Below are positions 47,425 to 57,553 of a DNA stretch of 64,000 nt, one piece after another. Source of the stretch: Caryophanales bacterium (GTDB lineage Bacteria > Bacillota > Bacilli > Bacillales > Bacillaceae_J); NCBI GenBank assembly GCA_012840465.1, contig DULJ01000040.1:124001-188000 (forward strand). Direction: 5' to 3'. The position numbers and the translations under genes are program-made. Position 1 is the first letter of the stretch; each line of letters starts with the position of its first letter. Below the pieces are notes generated by a model. The model was not told the origin of the DNA. It did no database searches and saw only the letters and a list, made by a program, of their open reading frames with translations.

Positions 47425-48171
47425 TTGCTACGAAAAGTTGAAGGGATTGTCATCCGAACAATTGACTATGGTGAAACAAATAAGATTGTTAATTTGTTTA
47501 CAAGGGAAATGGGCAAAATAGGTGTAATGGCACGTGGAGCCAAGAAGCCGCAAAGCAGACTAACGTCCGTTTCGCAAATGTTTATTTATGGAGACTTTTT
47601 AGTGCAAATGGGCTCTGGTTTAGGGACCTTACAACAAGGCGAGATCATCAATTCTTTTCGGGGACTTAGAGAGAATCTAGAAAAGTCGGCCTATTCCGCT
47701 TATATCGTTGAGCTCACCGATAAATTAACGGAGGAAAAAAAGACAAATCCATTTTTATTCGAACTTCTATGCCAAACTTTAAACTATATAAACGAAGGAA
47801 TGGACTTAGAAATACTAACCTATATATATGAAATGAAAATGTTAAATATTGCAGGTATTTATCCAAGACTTGATGGATGTGTGAACTGTTCAAAAACGCA
47901 AGGAAAATTCGCCTTCTCGATTAGAGAAGGCGGTTTTATATGTCATCGTTGTTTCCATATTGATCCGAATCTTATTCAGATATCACCAGCCACGCTTAAG
48001 TTACTTCGTCTTTTTTATTACTTTGATTTACATCGTCTTGGAAAAATCTCTGTTAAGGACACGACTAAAAAAGAACTGAAAACCGTGATTTCCTCGTTAT
48101 ATGATGAATATTCCGGCTTGAACCTTAAATCTAAGCGTTTTCTCAACCAACTTGATCGTTTTAAACCTTAA
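47425..48171 (+). CDS. recO: DNA repair protein RecO
   Basis: A 248-residue recombination mediator that loads RecA in the RecFOR pathway. N-terminal OB fold with [17 protein letters not shown] and [14 protein letters not shown]; helical middle; zinc site [11 protein letters not shown]...CHRC. TTG at 47425 was chosen because GGATGGTG then has proper spacing and the family begins MLxKxEGIV; the track ATG at 47413 is four codons earlier. Followed by ccpN without the usual glyQS. Confidence 0.94.
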   Translation: MLRKVEGIVIRTIDYGETNKIVNLFTREMGKIGVMARGAKKPQSRLTSVSQMFIYGDFLVQMGSGLGTLQQGEIINSFRGLRENLEKSAYSAYIVELTDKLTEEKKTNPFLFELLCQTLNYINEGMDLEILTYIYEMKMLNIAGIYPRLDGCVNCSKTQGKFAFSIREGGFICHRCFHIDPNLIQISPATLKLLRLFYYFDLHRLGKISVKDTTKKELKTVISSLYDEYSGLNLKSKRFLNQLDRFKP

Positions 48172-48329
48172 AAAAGGAAATTGTTACATACTAATTATTT
48201 AATTTTTTTTAAATGAAGCATATTATTACTCAATTAATTTAATTAAGCTATAATAAATATATCAATATTATATCTTAATTATTACTTTTTTCTTTTTTCT
48301 TTTATATAGTGTTTTAATGATCTAAGGTG

Positions 48330-48968
48330 GTGAGTACGATAGAACTAAGTAATCGTCAGGAAAAAATTGTACAAATTGTCAAAGATAACGGTCCGATAAC
48401 GGGAGAAAATATAGCTGATCAATTAAATTTAACAAGAGCGACACTTAGGCCTGATTTAGCTATTTTAACGATGGCTGGTTATTTAGAGGCACGTCCCCGT
48501 GTAGGTTATTTTTATACTGGAAAAACTGGTTCGCAATTATTAACTGAAAAGGTTAAAAAACTACAAGTTTACCAGTATCAATCCATACCAGTTGTTGTTG
48601 ACGAAGGTGTTTCTGTTTATGATGCTATATGTGCAATGTTCCTTGAGGATGTTGGTACATTATTCGTAGTTGATAAGAATTCGATGTTGGTTGGTGTGCT
48701 TTCAAGAAAGGATTTATTACGCGCAAGTATTGGAAAAACGAACCTTGAGGCGATTCCTGTTAATATAATAATGACAAGAATGCCTAATATAACTTTCTGT
48801 CAAAAAGATGATTTAATAATCGATGTAGCTAAAAAGATCATTGAAAAACAAATTGATGCAGTTCCGGTTGTTAAAATTTCAGAAAAAGGCTACGAGGTTA
48901 TTGGAAGGCTGACAAAAACCAATATGACAAAGGTATTATTAGATATCGCAAAAGATGAAATCATCTAG
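48330..48968 (+). CDS. ccpN: Transcriptional repressor CcpN
   Basis: A 212-residue regulator. N-terminal winged helix (SNRQEKIVQIVKDNGPITGE, LTRATLRPDLAIL) and two CBS domains (about 80-205). In B. subtilis CcpN represses gluconeogenic gapB and pckA in glycolytic conditions, and its gene is followed by yqfL as here. The GTG at 48330 aligns with the family start MSTIEL, but AAGGTG then touches the start codon; GTG at 48327 is the alternative. Confidence 0.92.
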   Translation: MSTIELSNRQEKIVQIVKDNGPITGENIADQLNLTRATLRPDLAILTMAGYLEARPRVGYFYTGKTGSQLLTEKVKKLQVYQYQSIPVVVDEGVSVYDAICAMFLEDVGTLFVVDKNSMLVGVLSRKDLLRASIGKTNLEAIPVNIIMTRMPNITFCQKDDLIIDVAKKIIEKQIDAVPVVKISEKGYEVIGRLTKTNMTKVLLDIAKDEII

Positions 48969-49004
48969 TTCTAAACAATTAATGATAGAAAGGAATGGAG
49001 GAAT

Positions 49005-49814
49005 TTGCAAAATGCCAATGTTTATGTTGTCTCTGACTCGGTTGGAGAAACGGCTGAACTTGTTGTAAAAGCAGCTGCCAGCCAGTTTTATTCATTTGGA
49101 ATAAGTTTGAAACGAATCCCATATGTTGAAGATACTGGTACGCTAAGTGAAGTGATCTCTTTGGCGAAAGAAAATAATGCGATTATCGCTTTTACATTGG
49201 TTGTTCCGAGCATGCGGGATTTCTTAGTGACCGAGGCGATGAAAGCCGGTGTACCAGCTGTTGATATTATCGGTCCAATGGTTAAACAGATGCAGGATAG
49301 CTATAATAGTAAACCCAGAGAAGAGCCTGGCCTTGTGCGCCAATTGGATGAAGATTACTTTAAAAAGGTCGAAGCAATTGAATTTGCTGTAAAGTATGAT
49401 GACGGTAGAGATCCACGAGGAATTTTAAGAGCGGATATTATCCTCCTAGGGGTATCAAGAACATCAAAGACACCGTTATCTCAGTATTTAGCATTAAAAC
49501 GTTTAAAGGTTGCCAACATCCCGATTGTGCCTGAGGTAGAGCCGCCAGAGGAATTATATCAAATTCCTGCGGATAAGTGTTTTGCTTTAAAAATAACGCC
49601 GGAAAAGTTAAATAATATCCGCAAGGAAAGGTTAAAATCGCTTGGACTTAGTGACACAGCCAACTATGCAAATCTGGATCGAATTAAAGAGGAACTATCT
49701 TACTTTGATAACCTTGTGAAGAAGATCGGTTGTGAAATAATAGATGTGTCCGACAAGGCAGTAGAAGAAACAGCAAATTTAATCTTAAATTTATACGCCC
49801 AAAAAAAGTCTTAA
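49005..49814 (+). CDS. ppsR: Pyruvate, phosphate dikinase regulatory protein (PPSR/YqfL)
   Basis: A 269-residue DUF299 protein. N-terminal [19 protein letters not shown]-loop [11 protein letters not shown] near residue 150; EYFDNLV-type tail. Family members phosphorylate and dephosphorylate PPDK or PEP synthase with ADP/Pi; B. subtilis YqfL is described as an effector of CcpN-controlled gluconeogenesis. TTG start behind GGAGG (short spacing). Paired with ccpN. Confidence 0.93.
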   Translation: MQNANVYVVSDSVGETAELVVKAAASQFYSFGISLKRIPYVEDTGTLSEVISLAKENNAIIAFTLVVPSMRDFLVTEAMKAGVPAVDIIGPMVKQMQDSYNSKPREEPGLVRQLDEDYFKKVEAIEFAVKYDDGRDPRGILRADIILLGVSRTSKTPLSQYLALKRLKVANIPIVPEVEPPEELYQIPADKCFALKITPEKLNNIRKERLKSLGLSDTANYANLDRIKEELSYFDNLVKKIGCEIIDVSDKAVEETANLILNLYAQKKS

Positions 49815-50221
49815 ATCTCAAAATGTCATGCATTCGTACAATATAGCAATTATTATTGCTTGTGAATTAACGAATGCTGATATTCTTGGGATATTTTTTT
49901 GGTTTATATCTAGAAATTTTAATAACTTTATATTACAATAAAAAATTGTGATTAAATTAAAATTTTTGGTTTATACTTGACAATGAAAGAATAAACTATA
50001 CAAGAAAGACTTACGTATAACTCTCAAGTATTTCGACAAAAATCAAAATTATAAAATAAGTAATTTAAAGAAGGAATATATGGGGAAATGTAGAATAAAG
50101 AAAGATGGTGAAATACTAGAAAAGATTTTATAAAAAGTTTCTAAGAAAAGTGTCGAAATTTGAAGGAATTTAAACAGGGAGATAGAATAAATATTAAAGG
50201 TAGAAAATATGGTGATGCTAG
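49815..50221. other. 407-bp AT-rich gap before dnaG
   Basis: Holds an inverted repeat GCATTCGT...ACGAATGC around AGCAAT/ATTGCT (49829-49878) that may end ppsR transcription, a TTGACA at 49977 without a well-spaced -10, and a 17-codon ORF (50080-50133, MGKCRIKKDGEILEKIL) with AAGAAGGA upstream. No recognisable gene; the dnaG promoters are presumably here. Confidence 0.4.
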
Positions 50222-52036
50222 ATGGGGAATCGTATTCCCGAGGAAACCATTGAAGAAATTAGAAATAAGGTAGACATTGTTGATGTAATTAGTGAATATA
50301 TACAATTAAAAAAGCAAGGTCGGAATTATTTCGGTCTATGTCCTTTTCACGGCGAAAAAACGCCTTCTTTTTCTGTTTCCGCAGATAAACAAATTTATCA
50401 TTGCTTTGGTTGTGGGGCCGGAGGTAATGTTTTTTCGTTTCTTATGAATATTGAAAATTACACCTTTATAGAGGCGGCAGCAACATTAGCTGAGAAAGTA
50501 CATATTAATCTTCCTATTCAAAATGAGGTAAGTCCTTTCTCTGAAAAATCTCCTGATTACGCTGAGATGTTTCGTGCACACGACCTATTACAAAAATTTT
50601 ACCACCACTTGTTGGTAAATACAAAAGAGGGGACTGTCGCAACCGAATATTTGCAACAAAGAGGTTTTACAGAGGAAGTTATTAATAGATTTAAAATTGG
50701 TTATGCACCTGATACTTGGGATGCAGCCTCAAGATTTTTGGAAAAAAGAGGCTTCAATCTCCATGAGATGGCAAAGGCTGGTCTTATAGTAAGAAAGGAT
50801 AGTGATGGGACTTATTTTGACCGGTTTCGTGATAGGATTATGTTTCCCATATGGGATAACCAGGGCAGGACGATCGCATTTGGCGGCCGGATACTCTATG
50901 AAGGTGAGCCAAAATATTTAAACAGTCCTGAAACGAAAATATTTAATAAAAGTAAAACATTATACGGACTCCACCTTGCACGACCGGAAATCCGTAAAAA
51001 GCAACAGGTGATCCTTTTTGAAGGATATGTGGATGTTATAGCGGCGCATCGTGCGGGAGTAGAAAACGGAGTTGCCTCATTAGGTACCTCATTAACAGAT
51101 GAACATGCGAATATAATACGGAGAAATGCTGAAAACGTGACGATTTGCTACGATTCAGATCATGCAGGGATCAATGCATCCTATCGTGCGGCGAGCGTTT
51201 TAACGAATGCCGGTTGTACTGTAAGAGTTGCCAAAATGCCTGAAGGTTTTGATCCAGATGACTATATTCGAACATATGGCTATGAAAGCTTTCAAAATAA
51301 TGTAATTGGAACAAGCCTAACATTAATGGCATTTAAAATAGAGTTTTTGCGTAGAGGGAAAAATCTACAAGATGAAGGAGAACTTGTTGCTTATATTGAA
51401 GAGGTATTAAAAGAAATAAGTTTACTTCCAAAAGCGGTAGAGAGGGACCGCTATTTAAGGGCTCTATCTGAAGAATTTTCGATTTCCTTGGATGCACTAA
51501 AAAGCGAACAATATCAAATATATAGAAGATTGAGGAAAAACAAGGATATTTCAGCTTTTAATCGAAATAATAATAATAACTACTTCCAAAAAATAGTGAC
51601 GAAGAAAAAGCTTTTACCGGCCTATTATAATGCTGAACGTATTTTATTGGCTCATATGCTAAGAAGTGAAGACATTACTATAAAAGTAAAAGAACAAATA
51701 GGTTGTTCTTTTAACATAGATGTTCATAATGCTATTGCTCTTTTTGTTTATGGCTATTTTGAAGAGGGAAATGCTCCTGATGTTGGTGCCATTCTTCAAA
51801 GAATGGAGGACGAACAACTTAGGAGAACTGTTTCTGAACTTGCTATGTTAAATATTAATATAAATATTTCCGATGAGGAACTATCAGATTACATTAAACA
51901 GGTGTTGAATTATCCAAAATGGTTAAAAATAAAAGATATCGAAACAGAGAAGTTAGAGGCATTAAAACAACAGGATATTATTGCGGCAGCCCAACTTGTA
52001 AAGAAAATCATCGAGATGAAAAAGCATTTGAAATAA
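50222..52036 (+). CDS. dnaG: DNA primase
   Basis: 604 residues. N-terminal CHC2 zinc domain with C40, H43, C61 and C64; the RNA polymerase core with TOPRIM motifs EGYVDVIAA and CYDSDHAG; a C-terminal helicase-binding domain after an Asn-rich linker (NRNNNNNY). Makes primers on the lagging strand with DnaB/DnaC helicase. ATG behind GGTGATG. First gene of the dnaG-sigA operon. Confidence 0.97.
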   Translation: MGNRIPEETIEEIRNKVDIVDVISEYIQLKKQGRNYFGLCPFHGEKTPSFSVSADKQIYHCFGCGAGGNVFSFLMNIENYTFIEAAATLAEKVHINLPIQNEVSPFSEKSPDYAEMFRAHDLLQKFYHHLLVNTKEGTVATEYLQQRGFTEEVINRFKIGYAPDTWDAASRFLEKRGFNLHEMAKAGLIVRKDSDGTYFDRFRDRIMFPIWDNQGRTIAFGGRILYEGEPKYLNSPETKIFNKSKTLYGLHLARPEIRKKQQVILFEGYVDVIAAHRAGVENGVASLGTSLTDEHANIIRRNAENVTICYDSDHAGINASYRAASVLTNAGCTVRVAKMPEGFDPDDYIRTYGYESFQNNVIGTSLTLMAFKIEFLRRGKNLQDEGELVAYIEEVLKEISLLPKAVERDRYLRALSEEFSISLDALKSEQYQIYRRLRKNKDISAFNRNNNNNYFQKIVTKKKLLPAYYNAERILLAHMLRSEDITIKVKEQIGCSFNIDVHNAIALFVYGYFEEGNAPDVGAILQRMEDEQLRRTVSELAMLNININISDEELSDYIKQVLNYPKWLKIKDIETEKLEALKQQDIIAAAQLVKKIIEMKKHLK

Positions 52037-52064
52037 GTTGGAATTACTGGAAGGAGGGGAACTG

Positions 52065-53204
52065 ATGGCTGAAAAAGGGGCTCGTTCCAAAGAAATAGAG
52101 ACAGAAATCACACTTGACCAAGCGAAGGAGCAGGTCATTCAACAAGGAAAGAAAAAAGGAGTAATCTCCTATGATGAAATAGCTGAGCGATTATCAGCTT
52201 TTGAGCTTGATTCAGACCAGATGGACGAATTTTATGAATACCTGGGTGAAAAAGGTATTGAGATAACTGAACAGTCGGACGAGGAAGATGAGGATGACGA
52301 GGATGATCCAAGCTTTAATCAACTTGAGAAAGAAGAAGAGTTTGATTTAAATGATCTCTCTGTTCCGCCGGGAGTAAAAATTAATGACCCTGTTCGGATG
52401 TACTTAAAAGAGATAGGTCGTGTTGACTTATTATCAGCAGACGAGGAAATTCAACTCGCAGAGCGCATTGAAAAAGGTGACGAGGAAGCAAAACGCCGCC
52501 TTGCCGAAGCAAACCTACGATTAGTAGTAAGTATTGCGAAAAGATATGTTGGTCGTGGGATGCTGTTCCTAGATCTTATTCAAGAAGGAAATATGGGTCT
52601 AATTAAAGCTGTTGAGAAATTCGATTACCGAAAAGGGTTTAAGTTTAGTACGTATGCAACGTGGTGGATCCGTCAGGCGATTACACGTGCGATTGCTGAC
52701 CAAGCAAGAACGATTCGTATCCCGGTTCATATGGTCGAGACGATCAATAAGCTTATTCGGGTCCAAAGGCAATTATTGCAGGATTTAGGTCGTGAACCAT
52801 CACCTGAAGAAATTGGGGAGGAAATGGATCTAACACCTGAAAAGGTTAGAGAAATCCTTAAAATTGCACAAGAACCTGTATCATTAGAAACACCGATCGG
52901 TGAAGAGGATGACTCTCATTTAGGCGATTTTATCGAAGATCAAGAAGCGACCTCTCCATCAGATGCAGCTGCCTATGAACTTCTAAAAGAACAGCTTGAG
53001 GACGTTCTAGACACGTTAACAGATCGTGAAGAAAATGTATTACGCCTTCGCTTCGGATTAGATGACGGCAGAACACGGACGCTTGAAGAAGTTGGTAAAG
53101 TATTTGGTGTTACCCGTGAACGAATTCGTCAAATTGAGGCAAAAGCATTACGTAAGCTTCGTCATCCAAGCAGAAGTAAACGTCTTAAAGATTTTCTCGA
53201 ATAA
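52065..53204 (+). CDS. sigA: RNA polymerase primary sigma factor SigA
   Basis: 379 residues. Region 1.1, a strongly acidic linker ([10 protein letters not shown]), region 1.2 ([13 protein letters not shown]), region 2 ([35 protein letters not shown]), region 3 and region 4 with [20 protein letters not shown]. The start at 52065 follows AAGGAGGGGAA; the ORF track adds nine residues. Housekeeping sigma, consistent with the many TTGACA/TATAAT promoters in the window. Confidence 0.98.
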   Translation: MAEKGARSKEIETEITLDQAKEQVIQQGKKKGVISYDEIAERLSAFELDSDQMDEFYEYLGEKGIEITEQSDEEDEDDEDDPSFNQLEKEEEFDLNDLSVPPGVKINDPVRMYLKEIGRVDLLSADEEIQLAERIEKGDEEAKRRLAEANLRLVVSIAKRYVGRGMLFLDLIQEGNMGLIKAVEKFDYRKGFKFSTYATWWIRQAITRAIADQARTIRIPVHMVETINKLIRVQRQLLQDLGREPSPEEIGEEMDLTPEKVREILKIAQEPVSLETPIGEEDDSHLGDFIEDQEATSPSDAAAYELLKEQLEDVLDTLTDREENVLRLRFGLDDGRTRTLEEVGKVFGVTRERIRQIEAKALRKLRHPSRSKRLKDFLE

Positions 53205-53211
53205 TCCACTT

Positions 53212-53256
53212 ATAATAGTTTACTTCATGTATAATGAAGTAAACTATTATTGTTTT
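53212..53256 (+). terminator. Terminator after sigA
   Basis: A perfect 17-bp stem (ATAATAGTTTACTTCAT and complement), 5-nt loop, then TGTTTT. Confidence 0.85.
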
Positions 53257-53271
53257 CTGAGGTGGCAAAGC

Positions 53272-53823
53272 ATGGATGAAGCAAGAAAAAACATTGTTCT
53301 TAAAGAAATAAAGTATTGGAAAGAACACCGCTTATTGCCAGAACAATATTGTGATTTTCTCATAACTTTGTATACAGAAGGTTCAGAAACAGGACAAGAA
53401 GTAACTGAAAAAAAAATATTTTCATTTAAGAGCCTTATATTTCAACTAATCAATATTTTGATTATATCTTTGTTTGTTTTGACGTTTATTGTAATATATT
53501 TTACTGAACTATCGATTGATTTGCAAATAGGCCTATTTACTGTTTTTGTTGGTATGTCTTTAGGTGGTGCTGTTTTCTTTTATAAGAAGAACCATACATC
53601 TTTTTTTCATATTGCCCTCATTACTGGTATATTGATCCTATTTTTAAGTTCGGTAAATACCATTTCAACTATCTTTTCAGGCGCACAAATCGGGTTGATA
53701 ATGATAATCTTACTGAATTGTTTAATTTGGGTGTTCCTAGGGTTTAGGTTAGGAATAAAATATTTAACAATATCAGGAATTGCCAGTGCCCTTCTTTTAA
53801 TTACCTATACTTTTATCTTGTGA
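53272..53823 (+). CDS. Hypothetical membrane protein downstream of sigA
   Basis: 183 residues, not recognised by function. A soluble N-terminus of about 50 residues (MDEARKNIVLKEIKYWKEHR) is followed by five or six membrane helices to the C-terminus. The ATG at 53272 has GAGGTGG upstream; the ORF track starts 70 codons earlier in an unused frame of sigA. It begins 16 bp after the sigA terminator. No active-site motif is visible. Confidence 0.7.
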   Translation: MDEARKNIVLKEIKYWKEHRLLPEQYCDFLITLYTEGSETGQEVTEKKIFSFKSLIFQLINILIISLFVLTFIVIYFTELSIDLQIGLFTVFVGMSLGGAVFFYKKNHTSFFHIALITGILILFLSSVNTISTIFSGAQIGLIMIILLNCLIWVFLGFRLGIKYLTISGIASALLLITYTFIL

Positions 53824-53987
53824 AAATCAGAAACTTCAGCAAAATAATTATATTTTAATATAAAAACGGAAATTTTTTCGTGAAACTTAACAGAACCCCT
53901 TTCACTAAACAGTTATTTAAAGTAAAATAAAAAGTGTTGTAATAGAATAGGTAAACAAAAGGACTACATACATAAGGAGGAAATGAA

Positions 53988-54356
53988 ATGAAAAACCGAT
54001 TAATGCCATTTGCAAGTATTGCTATTCTTGGTATCGTTTTAATGGTCGTTGTTTCTTATTGGGGATTAAACAATGCTGACAAAATGTTAGCGGCTCAAGA
54101 AGGAAAAGGACAAGCTACTGAACAAGCAGCTCCAGCAGCAGACGATCCAGAAGGATTGGTAAAAGCAAGCTGCGTTTCATGTCATGGTCAAAACTTAGAA
54201 GGTGGAGTTGGACCTGAACTAGCTACTGTTGGAAGCAGACTATCAGCTGAACAGATTGCAAATGTAATTAATAACGGACAAAATACTATGCCTGCAGGAA
54301 TGGTAGACCCTGCAAAAGCTGAGGTAATTGCTGCATGGTTGGCAGAACATAAATAA
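53988..54356 (+). CDS. cccA: Cytochrome c-550 (membrane-anchored)
   Basis: 122 residues: one N-terminal membrane anchor (about 5-27), an Ala/Gln/Pro-rich linker and a small cytochrome c domain with the heme motif CVSCH and the axial methionine probably in NTMPAGM. Transfers electrons on the outer face of the membrane. AAGGAGGAAATGAA precedes the ATG. Position after sigA fits B. subtilis cccA. Confidence 0.94.
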   Translation: MKNRLMPFASIAILGIVLMVVVSYWGLNNADKMLAAQEGKGQATEQAAPAADDPEGLVKASCVSCHGQNLEGGVGPELATVGSRLSAEQIANVINNGQNTMPAGMVDPAKAEVIAAWLAEHK

Positions 54357-54378
54357 TCAGTAACTAAATTTGACTTCG

Positions 54379-54410
54379 AAAGCTTTCTATCAAAGGATAG
54401 AAAGCTTTTT
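54379..54410. terminator. Terminator after cccA
   Basis: AAAGCTTTCTATC/GATAGAAAGCTTT, 13-bp perfect stem, 4-nt loop, T tail. Confidence 0.88.
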
Positions 54411-54470
54411 AAATTATTTTAGGAATATGATATGATTTAGGAAAATATTGAAAGGTTTTTGGTGATTATT

Positions 54471-55193
54471 GTGAACGAACTAGCGTTATCGGATAGACTA
54501 AGAGCGGTTGCGCTTGAAATTCCTATCGGTTCAAAACTAGCTGATATTGGCTCAGACCATGCCTATCTTCCTTGCTTTGCTGCACTTCAGGGGCTAATTT
54601 GTTATGCCGTTGCAGGCGAAGTAAATGTAGGACCTTTTCAATCTGCTAAAAATCAGGTCGAAAAATCAAATTTGCCAGATCGCATTAAGGTCAGAAAAGG
54701 AAATGGCTTAGAAGTAATTGAAAAAGGTGAGGTAGACGTCATTACAATTGCCGGTATGGGTGGTCCTTTAATCAGTGAAATTCTAGAGGCAGGAAAAGAC
54801 AGATTAACAGGAAACGAACGTCTCATCTTACAACCGAATATTGGAGCAAAAAGTATCAGGCTTTGGCTCCTAGAAAACGGCTGGGAGTTAATTAAGGAGC
54901 ATATTTTAGAAGAAGATCAGAAGATATATGAAATAGTAGTAGCCGAAAAAGGCAATCCGTATATCCCCTATAGTAATGAAAAGAGGGATTCCGACTTATT
55001 GCTTGGTCCTTTTTTAAAGAAAGAAAAGAATGAAGCGTTCCGGAAAAAGTGGGGGTCTGAGCTTTTAAAGTGGCAAAAGATTATCGAGCAAATTGATCAA
55101 AAAGCCCAAAATGAAGAAACGGTGGAAAAAAGAAAAGATCTAATGAACAAGGTACGAATGGTTAAGGAGGTATTGCACGATGAAATTTCCTAA
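54471..55193 (+). CDS. trmK: tRNA (adenine22-N1)-methyltransferase TrmK
   Basis: A 240-residue SAM methyltransferase acting on A22 of tRNA. LADIGSDHAYLPCFAAL and TIAGMGGPLISEIL are the TrmK hallmarks; a C-terminal coiled coil follows. GTG at 54471 was chosen as it gives the family start MNELALSDRL with GGTGAT upstream; the track begins four codons earlier. It overlaps yqfO by 14 nt. In B. subtilis: yqfN. Confidence 0.94.
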   Translation: MNELALSDRLRAVALEIPIGSKLADIGSDHAYLPCFAALQGLICYAVAGEVNVGPFQSAKNQVEKSNLPDRIKVRKGNGLEVIEKGEVDVITIAGMGGPLISEILEAGKDRLTGNERLILQPNIGAKSIRLWLLENGWELIKEHILEEDQKIYEIVVAEKGNPYIPYSNEKRDSDLLLGPFLKKEKNEAFRKKWGSELLKWQKIIEQIDQKAQNEETVEKRKDLMNKVRMVKEVLHDEIS

Positions 55194-56298
55194 CGGGCAG
55201 GAAGTAATTCAAGGATTTGAAAAACTGGCACCAAAATCATTGGCAATGGATGGCGACAAAATTGGATTACAAATAGGAACCCTTCAGAAGCCAATCAAAA
55301 AAATTATGATCACACTTGATGTACTAGAGGATGTTGTTGATGAAGCCATCGTTAAGCAAGTGGATTTAATCATAGCTCATCACCCTGTCATCTACAATCC
55401 ATTAAAAACAGTGATTACCGACAATCCTTCTGGGCGTATCGTTGAAAAGTGCTTAAAAAATGATATTACAGTTTATGCTGCTCATACTAATCTGGATGTT
55501 GCGATTGGCGGTGTAAACGATCTTTTAACTGAGGCTCTTGAGCTTGAAAATACAGAGGTATTAGTTCCAACTTATGAGGATCGTTTAAAGAAGTTGGCAG
55601 TCTATGTTCCGGAAGATCATGCTGAAAAAGTAAGAAACGCCTTAGGTAGTGCTGGGGCGGGACATATTGGAAACTATAGCCAATGCACGTTTAATTCAGC
55701 GGGTACAGGGACCTTTCTGCCAAATGATGGTGCAAATCCATTTATAGGTGAACAAGGAAAGCTCGAGCACGTAGCGGAAATAAAAATTGAAACTTTTTTT
55801 CCGAGCTCAATTCAAAAAAAAGTGATTAATGCTATGTTAAAAGCTCACCCATATGAGGATCCCGCTTATGATATCTATCCGTTGGAAAATAAAGGAGCAT
55901 CACTAGGGTTGGGGCGGATCGGGATTTTGAAAAAAGAAATGACATTAAAGGAATTTGCGGAACATGTTAAATCTTCTTTGGATGTAACAGGTGTACGTGT
56001 AGTTGGTAATTTGAATTCAACGGTAAGAAAAGTTGCTGTAATAGGCGGAGATGGTGGTAAGTTTTGGCCAAAGGCTAAATTTAAAGGGGCCGATGCTTTT
56101 GTAACTGGTGATATATATTATCATGTTGCCCATGATGCGATGATGGAAGGGCTTAATATGGTTGATCCTGGGCATAATGTTGAGAAGGTCATGAAGCAGG
56201 GAGTCGAGCGGTATTTGCGCTCATTTATTGAAGAGAAAAAATATGATACAAAGGTAATCACATCACAAATTCATACCGATCCCTTTCAATTTTTGTAA
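55180..56298 (+). CDS. yqfO: Nif3-like dinuclear metal center protein YqfO
   Basis: A 372-residue Nif3/GTP cyclohydrolase I type 2-like protein. Metal ligands are seen in IIAHHPVIYNPL, AHTNLDVAIGG and YHVAHDAMMEG. A PII-like insert (about 130-235, LAVYVPEDHAEKVRNALG) is present as in other Bacillus homologues. Role unsettled. AAGGAGGT upstream lies inside trmK. Confidence 0.92.
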   Translation: MKFPNGQEVIQGFEKLAPKSLAMDGDKIGLQIGTLQKPIKKIMITLDVLEDVVDEAIVKQVDLIIAHHPVIYNPLKTVITDNPSGRIVEKCLKNDITVYAAHTNLDVAIGGVNDLLTEALELENTEVLVPTYEDRLKKLAVYVPEDHAEKVRNALGSAGAGHIGNYSQCTFNSAGTGTFLPNDGANPFIGEQGKLEHVAEIKIETFFPSSIQKKVINAMLKAHPYEDPAYDIYPLENKGASLGLGRIGILKKEMTLKEFAEHVKSSLDVTGVRVVGNLNSTVRKVAVIGGDGGKFWPKAKFKGADAFVTGDIYYHVAHDAMMEGLNMVDPGHNVEKVMKQGVERYLRSFIEEKKYDTKVITSQIHTDPFQFL

Positions 56299-56319
56299 AA
56301 GATATCTTCTGTGCGTTGG

Positions 56320-56435
56320 AATAAAACGAACTGAATATCGCTTCTAATAACGGATTGGACAAACAAAATTTTGAATTAAATCGATTATGAACGTTGTCCA
56401 ATCAAGTTCCGTCGCAATATCCAGCTCGTTTTATT
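56320..56435. repeat. Long imperfect palindrome between yqfO and ispH
   Basis: Outer arms AATAAAACGA-CTG-ATAT and ATAT-CAG-TCGTTTTATT, inner arms GATTGGACAA and TTGTCCAATC, span 116 bp almost fully. Located between converging genes, so it may be the terminator for both, but its size and two-step symmetry also fit a MITE. Confidence 0.65.
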
Positions 56436-56452
56436 ATTTTCAAAGAAATGTG

Positions 56453-57400
56453 TTACTGTCTTTTAATCTTCGGTAAAATTTTATCAACTGTTATTTTACG
56501 TTCAACACTCCATGTAGATTCATCATGAAGGTCAAATTGCTGCAAAAACGCAATAACCTCTTTTGTAATGGGTGTCGGTGTTGAAGCACCTGCAGTAACA
56601 GCAACTTTATTAATATGTTTTAACCAATTAACATCGATTTCTGTAACATCTGCGACGCGGTAAGCGGTCGTTCCTGCTATCTCTTCTGATACTTGGGCTA
56701 ATCGGTTGGAGTTATTGCTTCTAGGATCCCCAACAACGATTGTTAGATCTGCAACATGCGCTTGTTCTGCAACCGCTTCTTGGCGCATTTGGGTAGCCAT
56801 ACAAATTTCATTATGAATCTCGGCATGTGGATACTTCTCTTTAACCTTTTTCATAACATCGGCAACATCCCATTGACTCATTGTTGTTTGATTTGTAACG
56901 ACAATCTTGTCAGAGTCTATTTCAAGCTTTTCGATATCATCTTCATTTTCAATTAGATGTACGATATCAGGAGCAACACCAACTGCACCCTCTGGTTCTG
57001 GGTGTCCTTTTTTACCGATATAAATGACTTGGTATCCTTTATCTTTTGCACTGCGAATCAGGTCATGTGTTCTAGTAACGTCAGGGCAGGTAGCATCCAG
57101 CACAGTTAAGCCACGATCCCTGGCAATTTGAATGACTTCCGGAGAAGTACCATGCGCGGTGAAGATAACGGTTCCTTCTTTTATTTCATCAAGAAGTTCT
57201 TTACGGGTTTTACCTTTTATATCTAAAGTTTTAATATTTTCTTGCTCAAAAGCTTCTGTAACATGTTGATTGTGAACAATCATTCCTAATATATAAATAG
57301 GTCTTGGTAAACTTTTATCAAGAGCAGCATTTTGGGCAATTACCATTGCGTCAACAACGCCATAACAATAACCTCTTGGTGCAATTTTTAAGACTTCCAT
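56453..57400 (-). CDS. ispH: 4-hydroxy-3-methylbut-2-enyl diphosphate reductase
   Basis: A 315-residue [4Fe-4S] enzyme, last step of the MEP isoprenoid pathway. Cluster cysteines are in RGYCYGV (C12), DATCPDV and [10 protein letters not shown]; the catalytic region with HPEPEGAVG and TNQTTMS is present. ATG behind GGGAGGGGTC. ispG, the step before, lies 4.4 kb to the right. Confidence 0.96.
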   Translation of the reverse strand: MEVLKIAPRGYCYGVVDAMVIAQNAALDKSLPRPIYILGMIVHNQHVTEAFEQENIKTLDIKGKTRKELLDEIKEGTVIFTAHGTSPEVIQIARDRGLTVLDATCPDVTRTHDLIRSAKDKGYQVIYIGKKGHPEPEGAVGVAPDIVHLIENEDDIEKLEIDSDKIVVTNQTTMSQWDVADVMKKVKEKYPHAEIHNEICMATQMRQEAVAEQAHVADLTIVVGDPRSNNSNRLAQVSEEIAGTTAYRVADVTEIDVNWLKHINKVAVTAGASTPTPITKEVIAFLQQFDLHDESTWSVERKITVDKILPKIKRQ

Positions 57401-57420
57401 CCTTGACCCCTCCCATCTCT

Positions 57421-57516
57421 GTCTAGCTCCAGCGCCCAGCGACTCGCATGCTCGTCGTGTTTAAACCGATGTGCTCCAGTTTATATGTCGCTAAACGGTC
57501 ACTTACGCTTTTCTAA
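57421..57516 (-). repeat. Dispersed repeat A, copy A6 (shortened)
   Basis: On the minus strand it begins AGAAAAGCGTAAGTGACCGT and ends GTCGCTGGGCGCTGGAGCTA; about 50 bp of the centre are missing. It lies behind vrrA in the sense direction and before ispH. Confidence 0.85.
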
Positions 57517-57553
57517 TTATATGATAGAAGTGGGGGAATTACAAAAGAAAGTC

